Below, piece after piece: positions 18,149 through 27,255 of a DNA stretch of 64,000 bases. The position numbers and the translations under genes are program-made. The DNA is taken from assembly GCA_016719885.1 (NCBI GenBank), contig JADJYF010000018.1, positions 103,033 through 167,032 of the forward strand, written 5' to 3'. The notes under the pieces are model-generated. The model was not told the origin of the DNA. It saw nothing but the letters and a program-made list of their open reading frames with translations, and ran no database searches. How positions within the stretch are numbered: the stretch's first letter is position 1; each line of letters begins with the position of its first letter. This DNA is from Pseudomonadota bacterium (lineage in GTDB: Bacteria; Pseudomonadota; Gammaproteobacteria; Ga0077536).

Positions 18149-20381
18149 GGGGATAGCGCGGCACCGGCAGCGCGCGCTGTTCGTCCATCGCACGCAGCAC
18201 CGTGGTGATGAACGCGAGGTTGTCCCAGCCGTCCTGGGGAGTGATGGGCGGCGGCGCACCGGCGCGTACCGCCTGCGCAAAGCCTCGCACCCATTCACCG
18301 GTCCAGTTGACGGTCGGAAACTTGGTCAGCCGATGCCAGCGCCCGGGTTTGCGCCCGTCGATCACACGGCTCGAATAGACGTGCAGATCGTCGCCGTCCA
18401 GGCGCAGCGAACCATGCGTTCCCCAGATGCGGTCCTCGGCGACATTTCCGCCGCGGCGAATGGTGGTGCCGCAGATCGTGCCGATCGCGCCGTTGTCCAT
18501 GCGACAACTGATACTGACGCTGTCCTCCACTTCGGTCGGCGAGCCGAGGGTCGCGTACTCGGCATAGGTTCTCGCCGCCTTGAGACCGGTGATGAAGTAG
18601 ACGTAGTCGATGACGTGGCACAGGTTCATGAACAGAAAGCCGGCGCCGGCCTTTTCGCGGCTGGTGCGCCAGTCGTCGGGCGAATTGCTGCGCGCGCCGT
18701 ACCAGTAACCGAACTCGCGATAGGAATGGGTGCTGAGTTCGATGCCGGTGATGTCACCCAGTGCGCCCTTCGCCACCAGTTCGCGCGCGGCACGAATGCG
18801 CGGCAGGTAGCGGAAACTGAAATTGACCGTGAGCGCGACGCCATGCTCGCGGCAGGCGGTGACGATGGCGTCGGCCTCCTCCATGGTGTTGGCGAAAGGC
18901 TTTTCCAACATCACGTGCTTGCCGGCGGCGGCCGCGGCCAGCGTCATGTCGCGATGAAGATGGTGCGGCACCGACAACAGCACCGCTTCCACGGACGGGT
19001 CGGCCAAGGCCTGCTCATAGCTGGCATAGGCCTGCGCGGAGACGCCGCTCGCCACCTCCTGGGCGACGCGCGGATTGGCGTCGAAAACGCCGACGATGCG
19101 GGCTTCGGCCATGCGCGCGGCGGACCGGGCATTGTGACTGCCGATCGCGCCTGCACCCACAATCGCTATCTTCAGGGGCTCCATGTTGCTGACCTCGATG
19201 ATGGGCGTGGCCGGTACCACCGGCGGTGCAGGCCGAGAGCGCTGGCGCCAGTCGAATACAATTCCGACCGGCTTGCTCTTGCCGTGCACCAGTTCATCGT
19301 AAAACGTGTTGCAAGCGGCCGGCTCCCACCGTGCGGTGATGAGATCGGCGACCTTCAGGCGTTCGCGCGCCATGAGTTGCATCATCAGCCGGTATTCCTG
19401 GGCGAGTGTCCAACGACGCGGGCTGCCGTCGTCGAATGGCAGGAGGCTGACATGCGCTCCGACTATCGTCACGCGCTGACGGCGGGCGAGTTCGAGCCAG
19501 GCGTGATCCAGCGAGCGCGTGCTGCCGACCACGATCACGCGCGCTCCGGGCGCCGCGCAGCGCAATGCGGTGGTCATGGAGTCGGCGGTACCGGCGATCT
19601 CGATCACGACATCGGCACCGATGTCGGCCAGCGCCTGCACGCCGTCGCTGAGCGCCACGTAGCGGTCGGCGGCGCCCGCGGCGAGCGCATGGGACTGGCG
19701 CGAGCGTCCAGCGCCGACAGCGATGATTTCGGCCGGTGACAGCAGCCGTGCGAGGCGGTTGCTGAGTTGCCCGAGCAGACCCTGGCCGACCACCGCCACG
19801 CGCTCGCCCGGCAGGATCGCGGCCTTGCGTATCCCAAGTTGCGCGATCAGCACCATGCCGATGAAGGCCGCATCCTCGTCACTGACCGCCGTGGGCACCG
19901 GCGTCAGCATGTCTGCCTGCATGTTGACCGCCGCCATGTGCGGCAGCCCGCCGGCGACCCGCTCGCCGACCCGGAACGCCGTCACTCCCGCGCCCAGCGC
20001 GCGCACCACGCCAACGCCGGAATAGCCGGGCTGACTGGGAAAGCGACGCCGTGTGCCGGGCAGGCCGATGAGCACATTACGCTCGGTACCCGGGCTGACC
20101 ACCGTCAACAGGTTGTCGACCAGCACCTGCCCTGGCGCGGGCCCCAGGAACTCGAACGGTTCGAGAAAGGCGATTTCGAAATCCAGGAACGTAATACGCT
20201 CGCTGGCGACCAGCGGCCGTTGACGCAACAAGGATTCGGCGCGCAGGCGGGTGCCGTGGTAGGCGCGTTTCAGGGGCGGACGCTTTTCCTCAGGCACCCT
20301 GAGGTAGAGACGACGAAGATGCTCTTCCAGACTGGCCACGTCCGAGGGTGCTCGTTGTTGTGCGTTGACCGGCTTGTGCAT
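18141..20381 (-). CDS. Bi-domain oxidoreductase: MDR alcohol dehydrogenase fused to Gfo/Idh/MocA dehydrogenase
   Basis: The product is 746 aa. Residues about 35-390 form a medium-chain dehydrogenase, with TVVSPGTERNVLIGLPG, a GYSGVGVV segment and the nucleotide-binding VAVVGQGLLGQL. From about residue 395 a second Rossmann domain starts, KIAIVGAGAIGSHNARSAA, followed by the Gfo/Idh/MocA signature MLEKPFANTMEEA. The C-terminal alpha/beta domain contains the GFLFMNLCHVIDYVYFITG active-site region. Such fusions occur in polysaccharide loci and presumably act on a nucleotide or polymeric sugar by linked oxidation and reduction; the reaction is not established here. It is transcribed divergently from the GT39 gene with 67 nt between starts. 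Confidence 0.75.
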   Translation of the reverse strand: MHKPVNAQQRAPSDVASLEEHLRRLYLRVPEEKRPPLKRAYHGTRLRAESLLRQRPLVASERITFLDFEIAFLEPFEFLGPAPGQVLVDNLLTVVSPGTERNVLIGLPGTRRRFPSQPGYSGVGVVRALGAGVTAFRVGERVAGGLPHMAAVNMQADMLTPVPTAVSDEDAAFIGMVLIAQLGIRKAAILPGERVAVVGQGLLGQLSNRLARLLSPAEIIAVGAGRSRQSHALAAGAADRYVALSDGVQALADIGADVVIEIAGTADSMTTALRCAAPGARVIVVGSTRSLDHAWLELARRQRVTIVGAHVSLLPFDDGSPRRWTLAQEYRLMMQLMARERLKVADLITARWEPAACNTFYDELVHGKSKPVGIVFDWRQRSRPAPPVVPATPIIEVSNMEPLKIAIVGAGAIGSHNARSAARMAEARIVGVFDANPRVAQEVASGVSAQAYASYEQALADPSVEAVLLSVPHHLHRDMTLAAAAAGKHVMLEKPFANTMEEADAIVTACREHGVALTVNFSFRYLPRIRAARELVAKGALGDITGIELSTHSYREFGYWYGARSNSPDDWRTSREKAGAGFLFMNLCHVIDYVYFITGLKAARTYAEYATLGSPTEVEDSVSISCRMDNGAIGTICGTTIRRGGNVAEDRIWGTHGSLRLDGDDLHVYSSRVIDGRKPGRWHRLTKFPTVNWTGEWVRGFAQAVRAGAPPPITPQDGWDNLAFITTVLRAMDEQRALPVPRYPHD

Positions 20382-20448
20382 CTCGGCGGCAAGATGCGCG
20401 GCGCGCGGCCCGCGCGGTAGCGCGGACCACCTTTGTTAGAATGCCGCG

Positions 20449-22191
20449 ATGATAACGCAGAACACCAGGACTCACATTGCAGCCATCGCCCTGGTGGCGC
20501 TGGCGGTGAGAGTGTGGGGCACCAATTTCGGTCTGCCTTACGATTTCACCGCTGACGAGCCCCATCAGATCGTGCAGGCGCTCAAGATCGGCGCGGGTGA
20601 AGGCGGTCCGCTGGTGCAGATGTGGCACACCATCGGCAAGGGCGGACTCGATTACCTGCTGTTCATCGAGTACGGCGTGCTGTTCTGCGTGCTGTGGCTG
20701 TTCGGCAAAGTGCAGAGCGCCCAGGATTTCGCCTTTCTGTACTTGAGCGACCCCAGCGTTTTCTACCAGGTCGGTCGCATCACGATTGCCAGCATGGGCG
20801 CCCTGACCTGCATCGCCGTGTACGGCGTCGGCCGGCGCATGTTCGCGCGGCGCACCGCACTGTTTGCGGCCCTCATCGGAGCCCTGGCGCTCGACCATGT
20901 CACCAACTCCCATTTGATCAACGTGCACATACCCATGGCCTGCGCGCTGTGGCTGGCCGTATGGTGCTACGTCGAATATGAACACCGGCCGCGCAGCGCC
21001 CTGTTGTGGGCAAGCGGCGCGCTCGCGGGCATCGCGATTTCCCTCGCCTATAACGCCGTGGTGGGATTGGCGATGCTGGCCGTCGCGCTGCTCACCAGCA
21101 GCGCTCCCGCTCGTCACGGCCTGCACCGTCGCACTGCCCTGCTGCGCTTGCTGGGCGGCGGCCTCGTGACCGTACTGCTGCTGGCTCCTGAACTGCTGAC
21201 CAGCGGCGCGGCGCTGCTGGAGAATTTTCGCCAGGTGTTGGGAGATTCCGCCGCCACGCCCGCGCTCGACCACGACAGCCCGCGCGCGGCCATCGACGCG
21301 GTCACGATACTGCGCGCCCAGGGCTGGAGCGAATACCTGCCCATCCTGCTCGGCTGGCGCTACCTGCCGGTGACGCTCGCGGCGCTGGCTGGCGGCGTGG
21401 CCGGCATCCTGCGGCGTGAACGCTGGACCCTGCTGCTGACCGGCGGCATTGTCGTTCTGGTCATGCTGCTGTCGGCCTCCGACCGCGGCGCGAGCGAGCG
21501 CTACATGCTGCCCATGACCCCCGCGTTCTGGCTGGTGGCCGCGCGCGGCGTGACCGCCCTGAGTGGGCGGCGCGCGTGGCTCGCGGCCCTGTTGATGGTC
21601 GCGGTGACGGCGCCCAACGCCTATCACATCATCCGCATGGACTACACGCTGACACGCCCCGACAGCCGCGTGCTGGCCAAGCAGTGGATCGAAAGTCACG
21701 TGCCGGCCGGCGCGCGACTGCTGGTGGATGGCATGCGCTTTCGCTACATCCAGAGCCCGCCGCTCAAGCCGGCGCCAGCCGCGCTGGAAAGACAAATCGC
21801 CGCCCTGCAAGGCAGCGAGCTCAAATATCCCAAGCGCTTCATCGAACTCTACCGCTCCGCCAAGTCCAGTCTGCCCGGCCCGGCCTATGACCTGTATTCG
21901 ACGATGTATGGTCTCGAGGTGCGCGAACTGGACTACTACGTCAGCGCCTGCTTCGACTACATCATCACCAGCAGCGACATCACCGATCGCTACGCGGCCG
22001 GTCCATTGCGCGTGCAGTACGCGCAAACCGCGCGCTTCTACGACGCGCTGCGGACACACCCGGCCTTCCGCGAGGTCTACCGCGCAAGCGGTGAACCGTG
22101 GCGGACCACCGGTCCGACCATCACTGTCTACCGGGTCGCATCGGCGTGCGGAAGTCCGGCCCAGCCCGCGACGGTCACGCCATCTCCTTAA
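20449..22191 (+). CDS. GT39/ArnT-like membrane glycosyltransferase
   Basis: The 580-aa polytopic protein has an N-terminal helix followed by an acidic loop motif, TADEPHQIVQAL, near residue 34. This corresponds to the catalytic aspartate loop of GT-C enzymes of the PMT/ArnT group. About eleven hydrophobic segments precede a C-terminal periplasmic domain of around 190 aa. These enzymes move a sugar from a polyprenyl-phosphate carrier to protein, lipid A or glycan on the periplasmic side. The start is the ATG at 20449; TAGAAT at 20437-20442 resembles a -10 box but has no good -35. Confidence 0.7.
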   Translation: MITQNTRTHIAAIALVALAVRVWGTNFGLPYDFTADEPHQIVQALKIGAGEGGPLVQMWHTIGKGGLDYLLFIEYGVLFCVLWLFGKVQSAQDFAFLYLSDPSVFYQVGRITIASMGALTCIAVYGVGRRMFARRTALFAALIGALALDHVTNSHLINVHIPMACALWLAVWCYVEYEHRPRSALLWASGALAGIAISLAYNAVVGLAMLAVALLTSSAPARHGLHRRTALLRLLGGGLVTVLLLAPELLTSGAALLENFRQVLGDSAATPALDHDSPRAAIDAVTILRAQGWSEYLPILLGWRYLPVTLAALAGGVAGILRRERWTLLLTGGIVVLVMLLSASDRGASERYMLPMTPAFWLVAARGVTALSGRRAWLAALLMVAVTAPNAYHIIRMDYTLTRPDSRVLAKQWIESHVPAGARLLVDGMRFRYIQSPPLKPAPAALERQIAALQGSELKYPKRFIELYRSAKSSLPGPAYDLYSTMYGLEVRELDYYVSACFDYIITSSDITDRYAAGPLRVQYAQTARFYDALRTHPAFREVYRASGEPWRTTGPTITVYRVASACGSPAQPATVTPSP

Positions 22192-22379
22192 AATTTCACC
22201 ACTTCGTGCACCAGGCACGCTGTCAGTCGCAGGCAAATGACATAAACTCGGCCATGCAGCCATGGGGCGCGGTCACCACCAATGCGGGATTGGGCATTGC
22301 GGCGGCCGGCGCGGGAACAAGAACAAAGACTCACGAGTACGCCGCCGAGCAGGATTTCACTGCCCGAAATACCCTTGCA
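22192..22379. other. Intergenic stretch before the export genes, nothing recognised
   Basis: In these 188 nt an open frame continues upstream of the OPX gene (a Met at 22254), but that extension would place the lipoprotein signal 70 residues inside the protein, so it is not taken as coding. No clear promoter, hairpin or small RNA signature was found by eye. Confidence 0.3.
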
Positions 22380-23135
22380 ATGAATTTCCATCCTCCTTCA
22401 AGTCCGGCACGCTTGCGCGCGACGTGGCAGCTGCTCGTGCTGCTTGGCGTCATCCTGCTGTCGGGTTGCGCCAACGAGCTGAACCTGGGCAAGGATGCAA
22501 AGACCGTCGCTGAAAGCCGCACCGAGCTGGCCGCGCCGCTGAATGCCGAATACCGCATTCGAGCGGGCGACAAGCTGGACATCAAGTTCTTCTACGCACG
22601 CGAACTGAATGAAGCGCTGTTGGTGCGCACCGACGGTCGCATCTCCCTGCAGCTGGTGGGCGACCTGCAGGCCGCCGGCATCACCCCCAAGCAGCTGGCC
22701 GAGAACATATCCAAGGCCTATGCCAACGAGTTGCGGGCGCCGGACGCCACGGTGGTGGTGCGCGAATCCGCGGCACGCATATTCGTGGGCGGCGAAATCA
22801 CCCGCCCGACCTTCGTCAAACTCGACATGCGTCTCACCGCCTTGCAGGCGATCTTCGCCGCCGGCGGCTTTACGCCGTTCGCGCAGCCGGCCAGCGTCAT
22901 CCTGTTGCGCAAGGTCGAAGGTGAGGACCGCATCGCGGTACGTGTCGATTTGAGCGACACCGAAATGGAAGGCAAACAGGACCTGGTGCTGGCCGCGGAC
23001 GACGTCATCTTCGTGCCCAAGTCGGCGATCGCCAAGTGGGACAAGGTGGTTGAGCAATACGTTCAGCAGGCCATCCCGATCCAGTTGGCCTATCGTCGCG
23101 ACCCGTTCACCACCACCATCGGCAGCTTCCGTTGA
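22380..23135 (+). CDS. Polysaccharide export lipoprotein (Wza/OPX family)
   Basis: The 251-aa lipoprotein has a signal of the form LLVLLGVILLSGC, with lipobox LSGC and the acylated Cys at residue 30. Next comes the poly_export domain (YRIRAGDKLDIKFFYARELN, then DGRISLQLVGDLQAAGITP) and one SLBB-like domain beginning IFVGGEITRPTFVKLDMRL. OPX proteins form the outer-membrane channel for capsule or exopolysaccharide. It is short for the family, with one SLBB domain. The ATG at 22380 is chosen because it puts the signal peptide at the N-terminus. It is followed by the chain-length protein, its usual partner. Confidence 0.85.
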   Translation: MNFHPPSSPARLRATWQLLVLLGVILLSGCANELNLGKDAKTVAESRTELAAPLNAEYRIRAGDKLDIKFFYARELNEALLVRTDGRISLQLVGDLQAAGITPKQLAENISKAYANELRAPDATVVVRESAARIFVGGEITRPTFVKLDMRLTALQAIFAAGGFTPFAQPASVILLRKVEGEDRIAVRVDLSDTEMEGKQDLVLAADDVIFVPKSAIAKWDKVVEQYVQQAIPIQLAYRRDPFTTTIGSFR

Positions 23136-23201
23136 GCTGCTCCATGCGCTCAATCCCCGCACAGCCCGACGCCGCCAGGCGGCCCCACGAGGATGACCGG
23201 C

Positions 23202-24797
23202 ATGGATGAACTGGTCAGCGGCTCCGGCGGCTTCTCCAAACGCGACCTTGCCTATCTGCTGTACAAGCGCAAGAGCCAGATCGTCGCGGTGCTGGTGGTT
23301 TCAATCTTGATGACCACCGTGCTCACCTACATCAAGTCGCGGACCTGGCAGGCGTTCGCATCGATATACGTTGAACGCGGAGAGCCCGCCGTCGCGACGG
23401 GCGGCCCGCCTGCGCCGCGGGTGGTGCTCGATCGCAAGGAAACGCTCAATTCCGAAATCGACTTCATGATGTCCCGCGCGGTGCTGAGCAAGGCGGCCGA
23501 CGAGCTGCTGGCGCCGGATCCGAACCGCAAGGCCAAGCCGAAGCGCCAACCTGGCGTGATGCTCGGAGCGGTGAAGGCGGCGGTCGACGGCCTGCGCGCG
23601 ACCCTGGTCGGCATCGGCTTGATCGACAAGGTCGGCCCGCGCGAAGGACTCATCAACGGGCTGTTGTCGAACCTCGAAGCCAAGCCCGCCTTGATGTCCA
23701 ACATCATCACCCTGAGCTACGAGGACGACAACGGCGCCAATGCCGCGCGGGTCGTCAACACGGTTACACGGATATATCTGCAGGAGCGCTTGAGCCTGGT
23801 CAAACGGCCGGGCCTGTACGACTTCTATCAACAGCAGATCGACATCAGTCGCGAGCAACTCGGCAAACTCGAAGAGCAAGAACGCGCGCTGAAAGAAAGC
23901 AGCAAGCTCGTGGTCGGTGACGAGGAAATCCGCCTGCGCCTGGCGCAGCTGCGCGACCTGGACACCGATCTCAAACGTGCCCAGGCCACGCGCACCGAAC
24001 TCTCGCACAGGGTCGAAACCATCAAGGCCCAGTTGACCGGCATGCCGGAAAAGGTCACTTCGGCGGTGCTGCTCGGCCAGAATCCCCAGGTCGTGGAACT
24101 GAGTGCCAAGCTCGGCGTGCTCCGTGACGAGCGCGCCCGAGCCGTGCAGGTGTACCGCAACGAGAGCCAGAAGATCGTCAATCTCGACAGGTCGATCGCG
24201 AGTCTCGAGGCCCACCTCGCCGCGATTCCGCCCACCGTGACGGTTTCGGAAACCATCATCGAGAACAACACGCGGCAGAATCTCGAAAGCGCCCTGCGTC
24301 AGACCGAAGTCGATTTACAGGCCGCGATCAGCCGCGAACAAACCTTGCTGGCCCAACTCGACGGCTTGCACCAGGACGTCCAGCGCATCGATGCGCGCAG
24401 CGCCGAACTGAACAACATCACCAGCGCGCGCGCGGCGGCGGAGAAATCCTACCGGCGTTACGTCGAATTGCAGGAAGAAGCGCGCGTGGCCGCGGCGACC
24501 GAAGTCAACATGACCAACGTCGACGTCATTCACTACGCCGCCGTGCCCGAACGCCCCAAGCGTCCGCGCATACTCGATATCCTGATTGGCGCGACCCTCG
24601 GCCTGTTGATGGGCATCGCGCTGGCCTTCGCCGCTGAATTCTTCGATCACACCCTTGAAAACAAGGAAGACGTCGAGAAGGCGCTCAAGCTGCCCCTGCT
24701 CGCCTCGCTGCCGGATCTCGACCCGCCCGAGAGCCCGCTGCGGTTACTGGTACGCAGCCTGTTCGGCGGCAAGCGTCGCCTGCGACGGTCGGCGTGA
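23202..24797 (+). CDS. Chain-length/co-polymerase protein (Wzz/GumC family), without kinase domain
   Basis: The 531-aa inner-membrane protein has a first helix IVAVLVVSILMTTVLTYI, a long periplasmic part with coiled-coil character (about residues 205-420), and a second helix ILIGATLGLLMGIALAFAA. The second helix is preceded by the proline-rich PERPKRPRI motif expected of PCP proteins. The cytoplasmic tail is short with no kinase. The BY-kinase-like partner may be the separate gene at 29.9 kb. GAGG at 23189-23192 lies 9 nt before the ATG at 23202 but touches the earlier ATG at 23193, so the later start is preferred. The gene overlaps the permease gene by 4 nt (GTGA). Confidence 0.85.
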   Translation: MDELVSGSGGFSKRDLAYLLYKRKSQIVAVLVVSILMTTVLTYIKSRTWQAFASIYVERGEPAVATGGPPAPRVVLDRKETLNSEIDFMMSRAVLSKAADELLAPDPNRKAKPKRQPGVMLGAVKAAVDGLRATLVGIGLIDKVGPREGLINGLLSNLEAKPALMSNIITLSYEDDNGANAARVVNTVTRIYLQERLSLVKRPGLYDFYQQQIDISREQLGKLEEQERALKESSKLVVGDEEIRLRLAQLRDLDTDLKRAQATRTELSHRVETIKAQLTGMPEKVTSAVLLGQNPQVVELSAKLGVLRDERARAVQVYRNESQKIVNLDRSIASLEAHLAAIPPTVTVSETIIENNTRQNLESALRQTEVDLQAAISREQTLLAQLDGLHQDVQRIDARSAELNNITSARAAAEKSYRRYVELQEEARVAAATEVNMTNVDVIHYAAVPERPKRPRILDILIGATLGLLMGIALAFAAEFFDHTLENKEDVEKALKLPLLASLPDLDPPESPLRLLVRSLFGGKRRLRRSA

Positions 24798-25637
24798 GCA
24801 GTTCGCCGCCGCCGGTGCGGGCAGTTCACACCGCGGCCCTCGCCTGGGCATTTCTCAAACGCGACATCCTCATTGCCGCCAGCTACAAGACCGCCTTCTT
24901 CGGCGAGGCGCTGGCGGTCCTGTTCAAGGTCATCACCTTCTACTACATCAGCGCCGTGTTCGGCGGCGTGTTGACGCCCAATCTCGCCCAATTACAACAA
25001 CGATTACTTCGCCTATCTCATGATCGGCGTCGCGCTCATGGACTTCATGTACACGAGCCTGGAGACCTTCGACAACAACATCCGCGAAAGCCAGCTCATG
25101 GGAACCCTCGAGATCGTACTTCTCGCTCCCATCAAGCTCACCCACATGCTGCTGTTCTCGTCGCTTTGGCCGTACCTGTTCACCACCTTCAGTTTCCTTA
25201 CCTACCTGTTGTTCGGGGTCGTGTTGTTCGACCTCCAGCTGGGTAACAGCAATCCGCTGGCGGCAGCCGTCATACTGCTGCTGGCAATCCTGAATTTCGC
25301 GCCGCTCGGCATCATTTCCGCCACCGTGGTCCTGGTATTCAAGCGCGGTTCCGGCCTGCGCAAGGTGTTCAGTGCCACATCCGCCTTGCTGGGCGGCACT
25401 TTCTATCCAACCTCGGTGCTGCCGGACTGGGTCGAGTCGGTGTGCTACTTCGTGCCCATGACGCACGCGGCCAACGGACTGCGCGCCGCACTGATATCCA
25501 ACGCCTCACTGCGCGAACTGTCCGGTGAAATCTTGTTTCTTTGCGTATTTGCCGCGATTTCCCTGCCGCTCAGTTTGCTACTGTTCAAGGTGGGCGTAGT
25601 ACACACAAAGCGCGCCGGAACCCTGACACAATACTGA
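24794..25637 (+). pseudogene. ABC-2 type transporter permease, interrupted by a one-base frameshift
   Basis: The first part (GTG at 24794, overlapping the previous stop) encodes about 66 residues of a permease N-terminus, ending VLTPNLAQ. At 24992-24993 there is one T too many. Removing it joins the frame to YNNDYFAYLMIGVALMDFMY and a full ABC-2 membrane domain ending at 25637. The repaired protein would be about 280 aa with six helices, the usual length. As given, the first frame runs on in nonsense to 25246. The ABC-2 family exports glycans, lipids or drugs. The ATPase ending at position 302 could be its partner. Either the gene is inactivated, it needs slippage, or the base is a sequencing error. 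Confidence 0.75.
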
Positions 25638-25730
25638 CCGGCATAGGGGCTGGCGCCCGGCCCCAACGCTTGCGCGCCGCTCTGCATAGGCGTTGCGAAT
25701 CCCGTCCGCGGCAACAGCGAGCATAAAACC

Positions 25731-27218
25731 ATGACCGATGTGTTGTTTATCACTCAGGATTCGGCCTATCCGCAGATGGGCGTGCTGTACCTGGTCGATG
25801 CGCTGCGCAAGCAAGGCATCAGTTCCGCCATCGTTGCCAGCGGCATCACCACCGACGCGCTCGCGGCGGTGCTCGATCAAATGCGACCACGGGTGGTCGG
25901 CATGTCGGTGATGACCGCCCCGGAAGTTTCCGACTTCGAACGCCATTCCCTGTTCATCAAGGGCAATTACCCCCAGATTTCCGTGGTATGGGGCGGGGTG
26001 CACCCCACCCTGCTCAGCGACGTGTGCGCCAATACGCCCTATATCGATCATGTCTTCGTCGGCCAGGGCGAGGAAGTATTCCCGCGCTTCGTGACCGATC
26101 TGGTGGACGGCATAAAGAAGCCCGGTCGCATCGTGCACGGCCACGCGCCCACCGACATCGACGCGTTCGAACCCGCCTGGGACGTCGATGACGTCGGGCG
26201 CTACCTGTTTTCCGAACGACATTCGGTGCGCTCGCCGGACGTGCGCATTCGCGACCAGTTGTCCCGCAGTTTTGACCAGGTGCGTCAACTGCTGAACGAA
26301 CGCCAGATCAATGCCGAGGATCTGTCGCCGGAAACCCGCCTGACCATCGAACAGATGCAACGTTGGGACGTCGGCCTCTATAACAGCGATCACCGCTTGT
26401 TCTACTACCTGCTCACCAGCCGCGGTTGCCCCTACAAGTGCACCTTCTGCTCCGAACCGCTGCAGGTCATGCACGGCGATCAGAACAATCGTTTCAAATG
26501 GAACGCCCACAGTCCCGAGTGGGTGGCGCGGCAGATCACCACCATCCGCGCGCAACTGCACGGCCGAGGCCTCGAAATGGACGGCGTCGGCATCTGGGAC
26601 GACATGTTCTGGATCGGCCACCGCAAGGATCCACGTGCCTACGCCATCCTCGATTATTTCCAGAGCCAGGGGCTGCGCTTCCTCATCGAGGCGCGCGCCG
26701 ACCAGTTGCTGCGCGACAACTCCTCGCTGCTGCGTCGCATTGCCGATGCGGGCTGCATCCAGGTGTTCGTCGGCGCCGAATCCGCCTCGCAGGACACCCT
26801 CAATCTCATGAAGAAGGGTACGCGCGTAGCGGACTACTACAAGCTCATGCACCTCGCCCAGGAGTTCCAGGTCACGCTGCGCATGTCCTTCATCGTCGGA
26901 TTCCCACAGGAAACCGATCGCAGCATCAACGAAACCATCGACATGTGCGAAGCCATCCAGAATGGCGACTTCGGCCCCTGGGTCAACGTCAGCGGGCCGA
27001 AGATATTCACGCCCTACCCTGGCACGGTCGAGTTCAAGCGCGCGGTGGATAACGGCTTCGAATCGCCCCTGACCAACGTCGAATGGGGCGGCATCAATCG
27101 TTCGACCGAAGAGTACCTTCGGCATTTTCCCTGGCTGGAGCGTACCTGCAGCGCGGCCACCTTGCGCCGGCTGGAGAAATATTTCGGCAAGGGCTACAAG
27201 ACGCTGCGCGTGCACTGA
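25731..27218 (+). CDS. B12-binding-domain radical SAM protein
   Basis: The 495-aa protein starts with a cobalamin-binding-like Rossmann domain (PQMGVLYLVDALRKQGI, then VVWGGVHPTL and VFVGQGEEVFPRFV). The classic DxHxxG histidine that co-ordinates cobalt is not evident. The radical-SAM core has RGCPYKCTFCSEP, a CxxxCxxC cluster motif at about residues 229-236, and a following VFVGAESASQDTLNLMKKG strand typical of the family. Members do methyl transfers, ring changes or oxidations. The neighbouring gene, 37 nt downstream, is another radical-SAM enzyme for sugar modification, so a role in making or altering an unusual sugar is plausible but not shown. Confidence 0.7.
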   Translation: MTDVLFITQDSAYPQMGVLYLVDALRKQGISSAIVASGITTDALAAVLDQMRPRVVGMSVMTAPEVSDFERHSLFIKGNYPQISVVWGGVHPTLLSDVCANTPYIDHVFVGQGEEVFPRFVTDLVDGIKKPGRIVHGHAPTDIDAFEPAWDVDDVGRYLFSERHSVRSPDVRIRDQLSRSFDQVRQLLNERQINAEDLSPETRLTIEQMQRWDVGLYNSDHRLFYYLLTSRGCPYKCTFCSEPLQVMHGDQNNRFKWNAHSPEWVARQITTIRAQLHGRGLEMDGVGIWDDMFWIGHRKDPRAYAILDYFQSQGLRFLIEARADQLLRDNSSLLRRIADAGCIQVFVGAESASQDTLNLMKKGTRVADYYKLMHLAQEFQVTLRMSFIVGFPQETDRSINETIDMCEAIQNGDFGPWVNVSGPKIFTPYPGTVEFKRAVDNGFESPLTNVEWGGINRSTEEYLRHFPWLERTCSAATLRRLEKYFGKGYKTLRVH

Positions 27219-27255
27219 AGGGACGCAGCGCCGATTACCGGGCCGACGGTGCCAC

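Noticed and set aside
20290..22263. A 657-codon frame opposite the GT39 gene
   Set aside because: It is low-complexity and covers the start of the divergent oxidoreductase gene as well, so it cannot be a real gene beside both.
1..25637. Assigning the ATPase fragment at the start and the frameshifted permease as one proven transporter
   Set aside because: They are over 24 kb apart and the ATPase catalytic part is outside the window; pairing is only a possibility.
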